Shown in pieces: positions 39,013 to 49,781 of a stretch of DNA of 64,000 bases. Made by a program: the position numbers and the translations under genes. Source of the DNA: Pseudomonas sp. HAR-UPW-AIA-41 (GTDB lineage Bacteria > Pseudomonadota > Gammaproteobacteria > Pseudomonadales > Pseudomonadaceae); contig NZ_NSLB01000001.1 in assembly GCF_002304225.1 (NCBI RefSeq), forward strand, positions 310,001-374,000, written 5' to 3'. Position 1 is the stretch's first letter. Each line of letters opens with the position of its first letter. Under the pieces are notes generated by a model. It was given only the letters and a program-made list of their open reading frames with translations, ran no database searches and was not told the DNA's origin.

Positions 39013-42000
39013 ATGTTCACAGCCAGTCACGTCTTGCAGGGCGACTTTCTCAAAAAGACAGCCGCCGAGTTCTTCCCCGCCATCAGCGCCAATTACGCCG
39101 TCGACGAGGAAGCTTACCTGTATGAGCTCCTGCAGCTCGCCGACCCCGGCCCTGCCGGTATCGAGGCTATCCGCCGCGATGCCCGCGCCCTGATCGAACA
39201 GGTGCGCAGCCGGGACAATGCCGTCGATACCCTCGACGCACTGCTACGCCAGTACAGCCTCGATACCCAGGAAGGGCTCATGCTCATGTGCCTGGCCGAG
39301 GCTTTGCTGCGCGTGCCGGACGCCGCGACCGCCGACGCGCTGATCCGTGACAAGTTGAATGCCGCCGAATGGGAACGGCATGTCGGCAAGAGTGACAACG
39401 TGCTGGTCAACTTCGCTGCCTGGGGCCTGGTCATGACCGGCAAGGTGGTCAACCTGGAGAGCCCGCAGGGCAAGGCCGGCAGCGTGCTGGGCAAGCTGAT
39501 CCAGCGCTCCGGCGAACCGGTGATCCGCGCGGCGATGAACCAGGCCATGAAGCTGATGGGCAAACAGTTCGTGCTGGGCCGCAGCATCGGGGAGGCACTG
39601 AAGAACGGCCGGCCGTGCCGCGAACAGGGCTACACCTATTCCTTCGACATGCTCGGCGAGGCGGCCCTGACCCAGGCCGACGCCGAGAAGTACATGGCCG
39701 ACTATCGTCAGGCCATCGATACCGTGGGCGCTGAACCACAGGTTGGACCAGGCCCGCGTCCGTCGATCTCGATCAAGCTGTCGGCGCTGCACCCGCGTTA
39801 CGAAGTGGCGCAGCGCGAGCGCGTGCTCACCGAGCTGTTCGCCAATGTGCGCGAGCTGGCCATCCGCGCGCGCAAGCTGAATGTCGGCATCTCCGTGGAC
39901 GCGGAGGAGGCCGACCGCCTGGAGCTGTCCCTCGAACTCTACGAGAAGCTGATGCGCGACCCGGCCATTGCCGGCTGGGGCGAGTTCGGCCTGGTGGTTC
40001 AGGCCTATTCCAAACGCTGCCTGCCGGTGCTGGTGTGGCTGACCCTGCTGGGCAGGGAACTCGGCGCGAAGATGCCGCTGCGCCTGGTCAAGGGCGCCTA
40101 CTGGGACAGCGAGATCAAGCAGTGCCAGATGCAGGGCGCGCCGGGCTACCCGGTCTTTACCCGCAAGGAAGGCACCGACACCTCGTACCTGGCCTGTGCC
40201 CGCTTCCTGCTCAGCGAACACACCCGCGGCATCATCTACCCGCAGTTCGCCAGCCACAACGCGCACACTGTCAGCTGCATTCTGGCGATGGCCGCCGAGC
40301 AGAAGCAGCCGCGCGAATTCGAGTTTCAGCGCCTGCACGGCATGGGCGACGCGCTGTACGACACGGTGCTGGAGCAGCACCGCAAGACCGTGCGCATCTA
40401 TGCCCCGGTCGGCGCACACAAGGACCTGCTGCCGTACCTGGTGCGACGCCTGCTGGAAAACGGCGCCAACTCCTCCTTCGTTCACCAGCTGGTCGATCCG
40501 GCCGTGCCGGTGGACTCGCTGATCGAGCACCCGGCCAGCCAGCTGCGCCAGTTCCGCACCTTGCACAACGACCGCATTCCCCTGCCGCTGGCGCTGTTTG
40601 GTAGCGCGCGGCAAAACTCTCAGGGCATCAACATGAATATCCTCAGTCAGTGGGCCGGTCTGGAGGCCGACTTCAACGCCCAGTTGGGCAAGACCTGGCA
40701 GGCCGCACCGGTGATCAATGGCGAAAGCCTCGCCGGAACCGCACAGGATGTGCGCTGCCCCTACGACCTCAACCGACTGGTCGGCACCGCCCGGTGGGCC
40801 AGCGCCGCCCAGGCTGCCCAGGCCATGGACGTGCTGGCCGGCGCCTGGCCGCGCTGGAATGCCACGCCGGTGGACGAGCGCGCGGGCATCCTCGAACGCC
40901 TGGCCGACCTGCTGGAAATCCACCGCGCCGAGCTGATGGCACTGTGCACCCTGGAAGCCGGCAAGAGCCTGCAGGACGGCATCGACGAGGTACGCGAAGC
41001 AGTCGACTTCTGCCGCTACTACGCCCAGCAGGCCCGCCTGCGCCTGGGCCGCGAGGAACTGCAGGGGCCGACCGGCGAGCGCAACGAGCTGTTCCATGAA
41101 GGCCGTGGCGTGTTTGCCTGCATCAGCCCGTGGAACTTCCCGCTGGCCATCTTCCTCGGCCAGATCAGCGCCGCGCTGGTCGCCGGCAACTGCGTGCTGG
41201 CCAAGCCGGCCGAGCAGACCAGCCTGATCGCCGCGCGCGCCACCCAGCTGCTGTTCGAGGCCGGTCTGCCTAAGGACGTGTTCGCCCTGCTGCCGGGCGA
41301 TGGCGCCACCCTGGGCGGCGTGTTCTGCCGCGATGCGCGCACCGCCGGGGTGTGCTTCACCGGCTCCACCGAGGTGGCCCGCCTGATCAACCGCCAGCTG
41401 GCCGACAAGCCGGGGCCGATCGCCGCGCTGATCGCCGAAACCGGCGGGCAGAACGCCATGATCGTCGACTCCACCGCACTGCCCGAGCAGGTGATCAAGG
41501 ATGCCGTGGCGTCCGCCTTCACCAGCGCCGGCCAGCGCTGCTCGGCCCTGCGCGTGCTCTATGTGCAGAGCGACATCGCCGAGCGGGTCATCGACCTGCT
41601 CAAGGGCGCCATGGCTGAGCTGACCGTGGGCCCGACCCACCGGCGCGAGAGTGACGTGGGCCCGGTGATCGACGGCGAGGCCAAGGCCGGTCTGGACGCT
41701 CACATCCAGCAGCTCAAGGCGGCCGGCAAGCTGATTGCCGAAGCCAGGCTGCCGGCTGGTCTGAATGGCCACTTCGTCGCGCCAGTGGCGTTCGAAATCG
41801 GCGGCATCCACGAGCTGGGCAAGGAGCACTTCGGCCCCATCCTGCACGTGGTGCGCTTTGCCGCCAGCGAGCTGGAACAGGTGGTGGCGGCGATCAATGC
41901 CACCGGCTACGGCCTGACCCTCGGCGTGCACAGCCGCAACGAGGAAACCGCCCGGCGCATCGAGCAACTGGCGCGGGTGGGCAACCTCTACGTCAACCGC

Positions 42001-42180
42001 AACCAGATCGGTGCGGTGGTCGGCGTGCAACCCTTCGGCGGCTGCGGGCTGTCCGGTACCGGGCCCAAGGCCGGCGGGCCGAGCTACCTGCTGCGCTTTG
42101 CCAACGAGCGCACCACCTCGGTCAACACCACCGCGGTGGGCGGCAATGCCTCGCTGCTGTCGCTGGGCGACAGCCACTGA
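39013..42180 (+). CDS. putA: PutA, bifunctional proline dehydrogenase / pyrroline-5-carboxylate dehydrogenase
   Basis: The product is 1055 aa, from ATG 39013, seven nt after AGGAG; a GTG one codon earlier is also possible. The proline dehydrogenase barrel spans about residues 90-500 (SIKLSALHPRYE, SVDAEEADRLE, RLVKGAYWDSEIK). The aldehyde dehydrogenase domain (about 560-1030) has SPWNFPLAIFLGQISAAL, catalytic Glu in AETGGQNAMIVD and catalytic Cys near residue 843 in SAGQRCSALRV. The N-terminal ribbon-helix-helix repressor domain of longer PutAs is missing, matching use of a separate activator, PruR. Proline is oxidised to glutamate. Confidence 0.97.
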   Translation: MFTASHVLQGDFLKKTAAEFFPAISANYAVDEEAYLYELLQLADPGPAGIEAIRRDARALIEQVRSRDNAVDTLDALLRQYSLDTQEGLMLMCLAEALLRVPDAATADALIRDKLNAAEWERHVGKSDNVLVNFAAWGLVMTGKVVNLESPQGKAGSVLGKLIQRSGEPVIRAAMNQAMKLMGKQFVLGRSIGEALKNGRPCREQGYTYSFDMLGEAALTQADAEKYMADYRQAIDTVGAEPQVGPGPRPSISIKLSALHPRYEVAQRERVLTELFANVRELAIRARKLNVGISVDAEEADRLELSLELYEKLMRDPAIAGWGEFGLVVQAYSKRCLPVLVWLTLLGRELGAKMPLRLVKGAYWDSEIKQCQMQGAPGYPVFTRKEGTDTSYLACARFLLSEHTRGIIYPQFASHNAHTVSCILAMAAEQKQPREFEFQRLHGMGDALYDTVLEQHRKTVRIYAPVGAHKDLLPYLVRRLLENGANSSFVHQLVDPAVPVDSLIEHPASQLRQFRTLHNDRIPLPLALFGSARQNSQGINMNILSQWAGLEADFNAQLGKTWQAAPVINGESLAGTAQDVRCPYDLNRLVGTARWASAAQAAQAMDVLAGAWPRWNATPVDERAGILERLADLLEIHRAELMALCTLEAGKSLQDGIDEVREAVDFCRYYAQQARLRLGREELQGPTGERNELFHEGRGVFACISPWNFPLAIFLGQISAALVAGNCVLAKPAEQTSLIAARATQLLFEAGLPKDVFALLPGDGATLGGVFCRDARTAGVCFTGSTEVARLINRQLADKPGPIAALIAETGGQNAMIVDSTALPEQVIKDAVASAFTSAGQRCSALRVLYVQSDIAERVIDLLKGAMAELTVGPTHRRESDVGPVIDGEAKAGLDAHIQQLKAAGKLIAEARLPAGLNGHFVAPVAFEIGGIHELGKEHFGPILHVVRFAASELEQVVAAINATGYGLTLGVHSRNEETARRIEQLARVGNLYVNRNQIGAVVGVQPFGGCGLSGTGPKAGGPSYLLRFANERTTSVNTTAVGGNASLLSLGDSH

Positions 42181-42376
42181 TCCAGGCATCACGCGACTGT
42201 GCTCCGGCACCGTCGCCGTTGTTTTATCCACTTCAGGAGGGAGTGGCGTGATGCGCCGCCGGTGAGCGGCGTCAATCAGAGACATCTGTCGGCAGATCGC
42301 CGCAGATCGACACCGAGGCCCGTTATCCGCGGGCAACTTGCCAGCCAATCGCCGCGCGCTACCCGTCGCGGCGCAT

Positions 42377-42384
42377 AACAACAA
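42377..42384 (+). promoter_or_regulatory. Crc/Hfq-type motif upstream of putP
   Basis: AACAACAA is an exact AAnAAnAA match 4 bp before AGAGGG and 18 bp before the putP start. Inferred catabolite-repression site. Confidence 0.55.
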
Positions 42385-42402
42385 CCAAGAGGGTATCCCC
42401 CG

Positions 42403-43890
42403 ATGACTGCTAGTACTCCCATGCTGATCACTTTCGTGGTGTATATCGCCGCGATGGTCCTGATCGGCCTTGTTGCCTACCTGCGAACCAAGAACCTCTC
42501 CGACTACATTCTCGGTGGCCGCAGCATCGGCAGTTTTGTCACCGCCCTGTCGGCCGGCGCTTCGGACATGAGCGGCTGGTTGCTGATGGGCCTGCCGGGC
42601 GCCATCTTCATCGCCGGCATCTCCGAGAGCTGGATCGCCATCGGCCTGATCGCCGGTGCCTACCTCAACTGGCTGTTCGTCGCCGGTCGCCTGCGCGTGC
42701 AGACCGAGCACAACGGCAATGCCCTGACCCTGCCGGATTACTTCACCACCCGCTTCGAGGACAACAGCCGCATCCTGCGCATCTTCTCGGCGCTGGTGAT
42801 TCTGGTGTTCTTCACCATCTACTGCGCCTCCGGCGTGGTGGCCGGTGCCCGTCTGTTCGAGAGCACCTTCGGCATGAGCTACGAGACCGCCCTGTGGGCC
42901 GGCGCCGCGGCGACCATCGCCTACACCTTCATCGGCGGCTTCCTCGCGGTGAGCTGGACCGACACCGTGCAGGCCACCCTGATGATCTTCGCCCTGATCC
43001 TCACCCCGGTGGTGGTGATGCTGGCCACCGGCGGCGTCGATCCGACCTTCATGGCCATCGAGGCGGTCGACCCGAGCCACTTCGACATGCTCAAGGGCGC
43101 CACCTTCGTCGGCGTGATCTCGCTGATGGCCTGGGGCCTGGGCTACTTCGGCCAGCCGCACATCCTGGCGCGCTTCATGGCCGCCGAGTCGGTCAAGGCC
43201 ATTCCGGCTGCCCGCCGCATCTCCATGACCTGGATGATCCTCTGCCTGGGCGGCGCCGTGGCCGTGGGCTTCTTCGGCATCGCCTACTTCTCCGCCCATC
43301 CAGAGCTGGCCGGCGCGGTCAAGGAAAACCCCGAGCGCGTGTTCATCGAACTGGCCAAGCTGCTGTTCAACCCGTGGATCGCCGGTGTGCTGCTGTCGGC
43401 CATTCTGGCAGCGGTGATGTCGACCCTGAGCTGCCAGCTGCTGGTGTGCTCCAGCGCCCTGACCGAGGACTTCTACAAGGCCTTCCTGCGCAAGAACGCC
43501 AGCCAGAACGAGCTGGTGTGGGTCGGCCGCGCCATGGTGCTGCTGGTGGCCGTGGTGGCCATCGCTCTGGCTTCCAACCCGGAAAACCGCGTGCTGGGTC
43601 TGGTGTCCTACGCCTGGGCCGGTTTCGGCGCGGCCTTCGGTCCGGTGGTGATTCTCTCCGTGCTGTGGAAGGGCATGACCCGCAACGGCGCCCTGGCCGG
43701 CATGGTGGTCGGTGCGGTGACCGTGGTGGTGTGGAAGAACTGGATCGGTCTGGGCCTGTACGAAATCATCCCGGGCTTCATCCTCGCCACTCTGGCCATT
43801 GTGCTGTTCAGTCGCATCGGTAGTGGCCCGAGCCAGGGCATGGCTCAGCGCTTCGACAAGGCCGAGCAGGAATACCGCGACGCTCAGTAA
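42403..43890 (+). CDS. putP: PutP, sodium/proline symporter
   Basis: The product is 495 aa, with about 13 membrane helices of the sodium:solute symporter family. Signatures are YILGGRSIGSFVTALSAGASDMSGWLLMGLPGA near the N-terminus and the sodium-site helix SCQLLVCSSALTEDFY. It imports proline for PutA. A 222-bp gap with its own A-rich leader separates it from putA, so it may have a separate promoter or be differentially translated. Confidence 0.96.
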   Translation: MTASTPMLITFVVYIAAMVLIGLVAYLRTKNLSDYILGGRSIGSFVTALSAGASDMSGWLLMGLPGAIFIAGISESWIAIGLIAGAYLNWLFVAGRLRVQTEHNGNALTLPDYFTTRFEDNSRILRIFSALVILVFFTIYCASGVVAGARLFESTFGMSYETALWAGAAATIAYTFIGGFLAVSWTDTVQATLMIFALILTPVVVMLATGGVDPTFMAIEAVDPSHFDMLKGATFVGVISLMAWGLGYFGQPHILARFMAAESVKAIPAARRISMTWMILCLGGAVAVGFFGIAYFSAHPELAGAVKENPERVFIELAKLLFNPWIAGVLLSAILAAVMSTLSCQLLVCSSALTEDFYKAFLRKNASQNELVWVGRAMVLLVAVVAIALASNPENRVLGLVSYAWAGFGAAFGPVVILSVLWKGMTRNGALAGMVVGAVTVVVWKNWIGLGLYEIIPGFILATLAIVLFSRIGSGPSQGMAQRFDKAEQEYRDAQ

Positions 43891-43903
43891 AACGCGCTGC
43901 AAT

Positions 43904-43943
43904 AAAAAACGCCCGCGCTCCGAGAGGAGGCGGGCCGTTTTTA
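43904..43943 (+). terminator. Rho-independent terminator after putP
   Basis: An A-run and CGCCCGC on the left pair with GCGGG-C-CG and a T-run on the right (one bulge), beginning 14 bp after the putP stop. It may work in both directions. Confidence 0.82.
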
Positions 43944-43954
43944 ATGGGTGATGC

Positions 43955-43987
43955 CGTAGGTTGGGTTGAGCGCAGCGAAGCCCAACA
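43955..43987. repeat. REP-like repeat copy 1
   Basis: CGTAGGTTGGGTTGAGCGCA continues into GCGAAGCCCAACAA. The same sequence occurs twice more, inverted relative to one another, at 45331-45413. This is a frequent type of pseudomonad intergenic repeat. Confidence 0.75.
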
Positions 43988-44000
43988 ACGGGAGTGTGCT

Positions 44001-45242
<1,242 letters not shown>

Positions 45243-45274
45243 TGAAAACTCCGGGGATTCGGGATGACGGTGTG

Positions 45275-45305
45275 ATCCTAAGATTAAAGTCAACTTTAAG
45301 GTCAA
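45275..45305 (-). promoter_or_regulatory. MerR-type promoter of the old-yellow-enzyme gene
   Basis: On the minus strand TTGACC (45300-45305) and TAGGAT (45275-45280) are separated by exactly 19 bp, filled by the perfect palindrome TTAAAGTTGACTTTAA (45284-45299). A 19-bp spacer with a central palindrome is characteristic of promoters activated by MerR-family regulators that twist DNA. Confidence 0.75.
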
Positions 45306-45330
45306 GTCCGGATCGCAGTTTCCGGCTGGC

Positions 45331-45413
45331 CGTAGGTTGGCGTTGAGCGAAGCCCAACCGCTGGTGCTGCAGCTCGTTGGGCTTCGCCGCAGGGCGACTC
45401 AACCCAACCTACG
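45331..45413. repeat. REP-like repeats, inverted pair
   Basis: A copy starting CGTAGGTTGG...AGCGAAGCCCAACC (45331-45359) faces an inverted copy GTTGGGCTTCGCCG...AACCCAACCTACG (45376-45413). The pair can form a long hairpin upstream of the HD-GYP gene, and matches the single copy at 43955. Confidence 0.78.
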
Positions 45414-45467
45414 CGAGGCTGGATCGCAGTGACTAGACTGTGTTAATCGACCAGCCAAGGAGTGCTC

Positions 45468-46583
45468 ATGTCCCATCTGCATGATCTTCAGGAACCGGGC
45501 CCTCTTCAGGCCAAACTTCGCTACCTGCTGGCAACTCTGCAGAGCAAGTACCCCGAGGTGCAGCGCCTGGCGGTGGCGCTGTATGACCACGGCAGCGATT
45601 GGGTGAAGACCTTTGTGGCGGTGGAGGACCGTGATAACGCGCTGCCGCATTATCACGCGCTGTTGCAGGAAACCACCTGGCTCAAGGCGGTGGCAGACAG
45701 CCAGGCACCGCGGGTGATTGCCGATTTCAGTGTGCTGCAGGACAGTCAGAAGGTGCATGTGCAGGCGCTGCTGGAGGCGGGTTACCGCTCCAGCTACACC
45801 TTGCCGATGTGCGTCAATGGCTACTTCTTCGGTTTCATCTTTTTCAACGCCCGACAGATCGGGGTATTTGAAGGGGCGCTGCTCAGTGAACTGGATGTAC
45901 TGGGCCACCTGGCCAGCCTCATGGTTTACAACGAGCGCGCCAACGTGCGCACTCTGCTGGCCACGCTCAAGTCTGCGACCAGCTTGACCCATGCCCGTGA
46001 TCCGGAAACCGGCAACCATCTTGAGCGCATGTCGCGTTATGCACGGCTGATTGCTCAGGATCTGGCGGATGAGCAAGGGCTGGATGACAGCTTTGTCGAG
46101 CATGTCTACCTGTTCGCTCCGCTGCATGACCTGGGCAAAATCACCATTCCCGACCGCGTGCTGCTCAAACCTGGACTGCTGACAGAGGATGAGCAGGTGA
46201 TCATGCGTGAGCATGCCCGTGCTGGCCTGCAACTGGTTGACCAGCTACTGGAGAACTTCGGCCTGGGGGGCGTCGGGCAGGTCAGCCTGCTGCGCAACAT
46301 CATCCTTCATCACCATGAGCTGGTGGATGGCAGCGGCTACCCGGATGGCTTGGTTGGTGATGCTATTCCGCTGGAGTCGCGCATCGTCACCGTGGCGGAT
46401 GTGTTCGATGCGCTGACCAGCGAGCGGCCCTACAAGCAGGCCTGGAGCAATGAGAAAGCTTTTAGCTGGTTGCTCGAACAGGCCGGGCTGAAGTTTGACC
46501 GGCGCTGCGTGGAAAGTCTGCTTGGGCGCGCCGGTGAGGTCGAGCATATCCAGCGCTGCTTCTGCGAAAACGCCTACGGTTGA
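45468..46583 (+). CDS. GAF-like plus HD-GYP phosphodiesterase
   Basis: The product is 371 aa, from the ATG at 45468 after AAGGAG. The N-terminal 155 residues look like a GAF sensor (GYRSSYTLPMCVNGYFFGFIFFNARQ). The HD-GYP domain has HDLGKITIPDRVLLKPG (about residue 220), HHHELVDGSGYPDGL and VADVFDALTSERPYK. The metal-binding His/Asp and GYP motifs are intact, so c-di-GMP hydrolysis is expected. Single gene, cytoplasmic. Confidence 0.92.
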   Translation: MSHLHDLQEPGPLQAKLRYLLATLQSKYPEVQRLAVALYDHGSDWVKTFVAVEDRDNALPHYHALLQETTWLKAVADSQAPRVIADFSVLQDSQKVHVQALLEAGYRSSYTLPMCVNGYFFGFIFFNARQIGVFEGALLSELDVLGHLASLMVYNERANVRTLLATLKSATSLTHARDPETGNHLERMSRYARLIAQDLADEQGLDDSFVEHVYLFAPLHDLGKITIPDRVLLKPGLLTEDEQVIMREHARAGLQLVDQLLENFGLGGVGQVSLLRNIILHHHELVDGSGYPDGLVGDAIPLESRIVTVADVFDALTSERPYKQAWSNEKAFSWLLEQAGLKFDRRCVESLLGRAGEVEHIQRCFCENAYG

Positions 46584-46621
46584 AACTGGCTGCCACGCCC
46601 CTTCACAGGTGTGGCAGTGGT

Positions 46622-49600
46622 TCAGAGGGCGGTCTGTTTGTCGCTACGCGGTAGTGGCAGTTTCTCCAGCAGGTGTTCCGGCAGATCGAGCAGGTCGTCC
46701 TCGCTGGTCTCCAGCGGCGGCGGGTGCTTCTCGAAGCGTGAGCCGAGCAACAGCAGACAGGGCGTCAGCAGTTGGGTCAGCACCGTGGCGAACATCATGC
46801 CGCCGGCAATGGCGCTGGACATCTGCGTCCACCACTGGGTTGAGGGCGCACCGATGCCCAGGCTCGGGCCGAGCAGATCGACGTTGACCCCCAGCACCAT
46901 CGGCACCAGACCGAGGGCGGCGGTGACCGCGGTGAGTACCACCGGACGCAGGCGCAGGCAGGCACTTTCCAGCGCCGCTTCGTAGGGCGGGAGGCCCTGA
47001 CGGCGCAGCTGGTTGTAGCAGTCGATCAGCACGATGTTGTTGCCCACCACCACGCCGGACAGGGCGATCAGGCCCATGCCGACCATGACGATGCCGAATG
47101 ACTGGCCGGCGAACAGCAGGCCCAGCAGTACCCCGGCGGTGGACAGGACGATGGCCGAAAGCACCAGAAAGCTCTGGAACAGGCTGTTGAACTCGATCAC
47201 CAGGATCAAGAGCATGAGGAAGATGGCCACGCCGAAGGCGGTGCTGAGGAAACTGGCCGCCTCCTGCTGGTCTTCCTGCTCGCCGCCGAACTTCATCTGC
47301 ACCCCGGCCGGTGGTTCGCCGGCGGCCGCCAGCAGTGCCGGCAGGCGTTCATCCAGACGGAAGCCCTCGGCCAGATCGGCCTGCAGGGTCAGGGTGCGTT
47401 TGCCATCGACCCGACGCAGGGTGCCGACCTTGGGTGCCGGCGCCAGCGAGACGAAGTTGCCCAGCGGCACCTGGCCCTTGGCGGTGGACAGGGTCAGGCG
47501 GTTGAACTGATCCAGCGAGCGCCAGCTCTCCGGCAGGCGCACGCGGATATCCACTTCGTCTGTGGCGTCCTCGGGGCGGTAGGTGGCCACCTTGAGGCCG
47601 TTGGTGACCATCTGCACGGCGTTGCCCACGCTCAGCACATCGGCGCCGAAACGCGCGGCGGCTTCACGGTCCACGGTCAGGCGCCATTCGATGCCGGGCA
47701 GCGCGCGGTCATCTTCCACGTCGGTAAAGCCGCCGAGCCGCTCCATTTCCGCGCGCAGCCGGTCGGCCCAGGCCAGCGCCTGAGCCGGGTCGCTGGCACT
47801 GATCTTGAGGTTCACCGGCTTGCCGTCGTTGGGGCCGTGCTCCTGCTTGCGGAACTCCAGAATCACCCCGGGGATGTCCTGGGTGCGCTGGCGCATGTCG
47901 GCCAGAATCGCGCTGGCCGGGCGGCGCTGGTGCCACTCGATGAACTGGAACTGCAGGGTGCCGATCACGTCTTCGCCCAGACGGTTTTCCGCCTGACTGC
48001 TGGCAAAGGAGCGGGCATAGATGGCCTTGAGTTCTGGCATGCCGAGCAGGCGTTTCTCCACGCCCTGCAGCAGCTGATCCTTCTCCACCACCGACAGATC
48101 GCCACGGGCACGCACCAGTACCTGAGCGCTGTCGGGCTCGACCTCGGGGAAGAATTCCACGCCGTGGTTGAACTGGGCATAGGCCAGATAGATCAGCCCG
48201 ATCAGGCCGAGCATGCCGAACAGGGTCATCGCCGGGCGGCGCAGCAGCCGGCTGAGTACCTGCCGGTACAGCCGGCTGCCCTGGTGAGGGCGGGGCTTGT
48301 CGCGCAGCTGCGGGTTGCCGCCGGCGACGGCGCCAAGCACCGGCATGAACACCAGGGCCATGATCAGCGAGGCGGCCAGACAGAGGATCACCGTGGCCGG
48401 CAGGTACTTCATGAATTCGCCGACCACACCGGGCCAGAACAGCAGGGGGATGAACACCACCATGGTGGTGGCCGTGGAGGAGAACACCGGCCAGGCCATC
48501 CGTGTCGCCGCGTTGACCCACGCCTGGCGCGGCGTCTGGCCCTGGCCCAGATAGCGGTCGGCCAGCTCGGACACCACGATGGCGCCGTCCACCAGCATGC
48601 CGGCCACCAGAATCAGGCTGAACAGCACCACGATGTTGAGGGTAAAACCCAGCAGCCAGATCAGCAGAATGCCGGTGAAGAAAGCGCCGGGGATGGTCAG
48701 CCCGACCAGCAGCGCCGGGCGCACGCCCATGGTGGCGACGATGATGATCAGCACCAGCACGATGGCGGTGAGGACGTTGTTCAGCAGGTCGCTGAGCATG
48801 TCCTGCACTTCCTTGGACTGGTCCATGATGTAGCTGACGCGCAGGCCGTCGGGCAATTGCGGCTGGGCCTTGGCCAGCAGCGCCTTGACCTTCTCGATGG
48901 TGGCGATGATGTTGGCGCCGCTGCGCTTGGAGATTTCCAGCACCACGGCCGGCTGGCCGTTGATCCGGGCAAAGCCCAGCGGGTCCTTGAAGGTGCGGCG
49001 GATAGTGGCCACGTCGGCGAAGGTCACCACACTGTTGCCCTGCACCTTGATCGGCAGGGACATGACATCTTCCAGGTCCTCGATCACCCCGGGCACTTTC
49101 ATGGCCAGACGGCCTGCACCGGTGTCCAGGCTGCCGGCGGCGACCAGCCGGTTGTTGCGGGTGACGAAGTTGAACAGGTCGTTGTAGTCGATGCCGTAGC
49201 TGTCGAGCACCTGCGGGTCGACCAGAATCTCCAGCAGGTCCTCGCGGTCGCCGCCGATCTCCACCGAGAGCACCTCGGGAATGCCCTCGATGTGCTCCTT
49301 CAGCTCGCGCGCGGTGTACACCAGCTGTTCTTCGGTCAGCGGGCCGGACAGGCCCACCGACAGCACCGGGAACAGCGCCACGTTGATCTCGTGCACCTCC
49401 GGCTCGTCGGCTTCCTCGGGCAGCTTGCTGCGCGCGGTGTCGACCTTTTCCCGCACATCGGCCAGCGCCTGCTTGGCATTGAAACCGGCGTCGAACTCCA
49501 GGGTGACCGAGGCATGGCCTTCGCTGGCCATGGAGGTCATTTCCTTGATGCCTTCCAGACTGCGCAGCTCCTGCTCCATGGGCCGCACCAGCAGGCGCTC

Positions 49601-49780
49601 GGCATCTTCCGGGGCGATGCCTTCCAGGCTCATGGACACGTAGATCACCGGGATGCTGACATCCGGGTTGGATTCCTTGGGCATGGCCACATACGCAGTC
49701 AGCCCGCCGATGATCAGAAAGGCCAGCAGCAACAGGCTGGCGCGGCTGCGCTCCAGTGCGGCGGCGATCAGGGCACCCAT
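46622..49780 (-). CDS. RND efflux transporter permease
   Basis: The product is 1052 aa, with 12 membrane helices and two large periplasmic loops in the RND pattern. It opens ALERSRASLLLLAFLIIGGL and has PKESNPDVSIPVIYVSM and SKRSGANIIATIEKVKALL. The proton-relay helix TM4 reads GMLVDGAIVVSELADRY: one Asp is kept and the second, found in AcrB-type pumps, is Gly. It is encoded directly after its periplasmic adaptor and a TetR regulator. No outer-membrane channel gene is present, so a shared TolC/OprM-like channel would be required. Substrate unknown. Confidence 0.93.
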   Translation of the reverse strand: MGALIAAALERSRASLLLLAFLIIGGLTAYVAMPKESNPDVSIPVIYVSMSLEGIAPEDAERLLVRPMEQELRSLEGIKEMTSMASEGHASVTLEFDAGFNAKQALADVREKVDTARSKLPEEADEPEVHEINVALFPVLSVGLSGPLTEEQLVYTARELKEHIEGIPEVLSVEIGGDREDLLEILVDPQVLDSYGIDYNDLFNFVTRNNRLVAAGSLDTGAGRLAMKVPGVIEDLEDVMSLPIKVQGNSVVTFADVATIRRTFKDPLGFARINGQPAVVLEISKRSGANIIATIEKVKALLAKAQPQLPDGLRVSYIMDQSKEVQDMLSDLLNNVLTAIVLVLIIIVATMGVRPALLVGLTIPGAFFTGILLIWLLGFTLNIVVLFSLILVAGMLVDGAIVVSELADRYLGQGQTPRQAWVNAATRMAWPVFSSTATTMVVFIPLLFWPGVVGEFMKYLPATVILCLAASLIMALVFMPVLGAVAGGNPQLRDKPRPHQGSRLYRQVLSRLLRRPAMTLFGMLGLIGLIYLAYAQFNHGVEFFPEVEPDSAQVLVRARGDLSVVEKDQLLQGVEKRLLGMPELKAIYARSFASSQAENRLGEDVIGTLQFQFIEWHQRRPASAILADMRQRTQDIPGVILEFRKQEHGPNDGKPVNLKISASDPAQALAWADRLRAEMERLGGFTDVEDDRALPGIEWRLTVDREAAARFGADVLSVGNAVQMVTNGLKVATYRPEDATDEVDIRVRLPESWRSLDQFNRLTLSTAKGQVPLGNFVSLAPAPKVGTLRRVDGKRTLTLQADLAEGFRLDERLPALLAAAGEPPAGVQMKFGGEQEDQQEAASFLSTAFGVAIFLMLLILVIEFNSLFQSFLVLSAIVLSTAGVLLGLLFAGQSFGIVMVGMGLIALSGVVVGNNIVLIDCYNQLRRQGLPPYEAALESACLRLRPVVLTAVTAALGLVPMVLGVNVDLLGPSLGIGAPSTQWWTQMSSAIAGGMMFATVLTQLLTPCLLLLGSRFEKHPPPLETSEDDLLDLPEHLLEKLPLPRSDKQTAL

Positions 49781-49781
49781 C

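Noticed and set aside
39244..43902. Very long opposite-strand ORF (over 1500 codons) across putA and putP
   Set aside because: It is a GC-rich shadow frame: low-complexity His/Gln/Gly/Val composition, no domain, and it covers two well-supported genes in the + strand.
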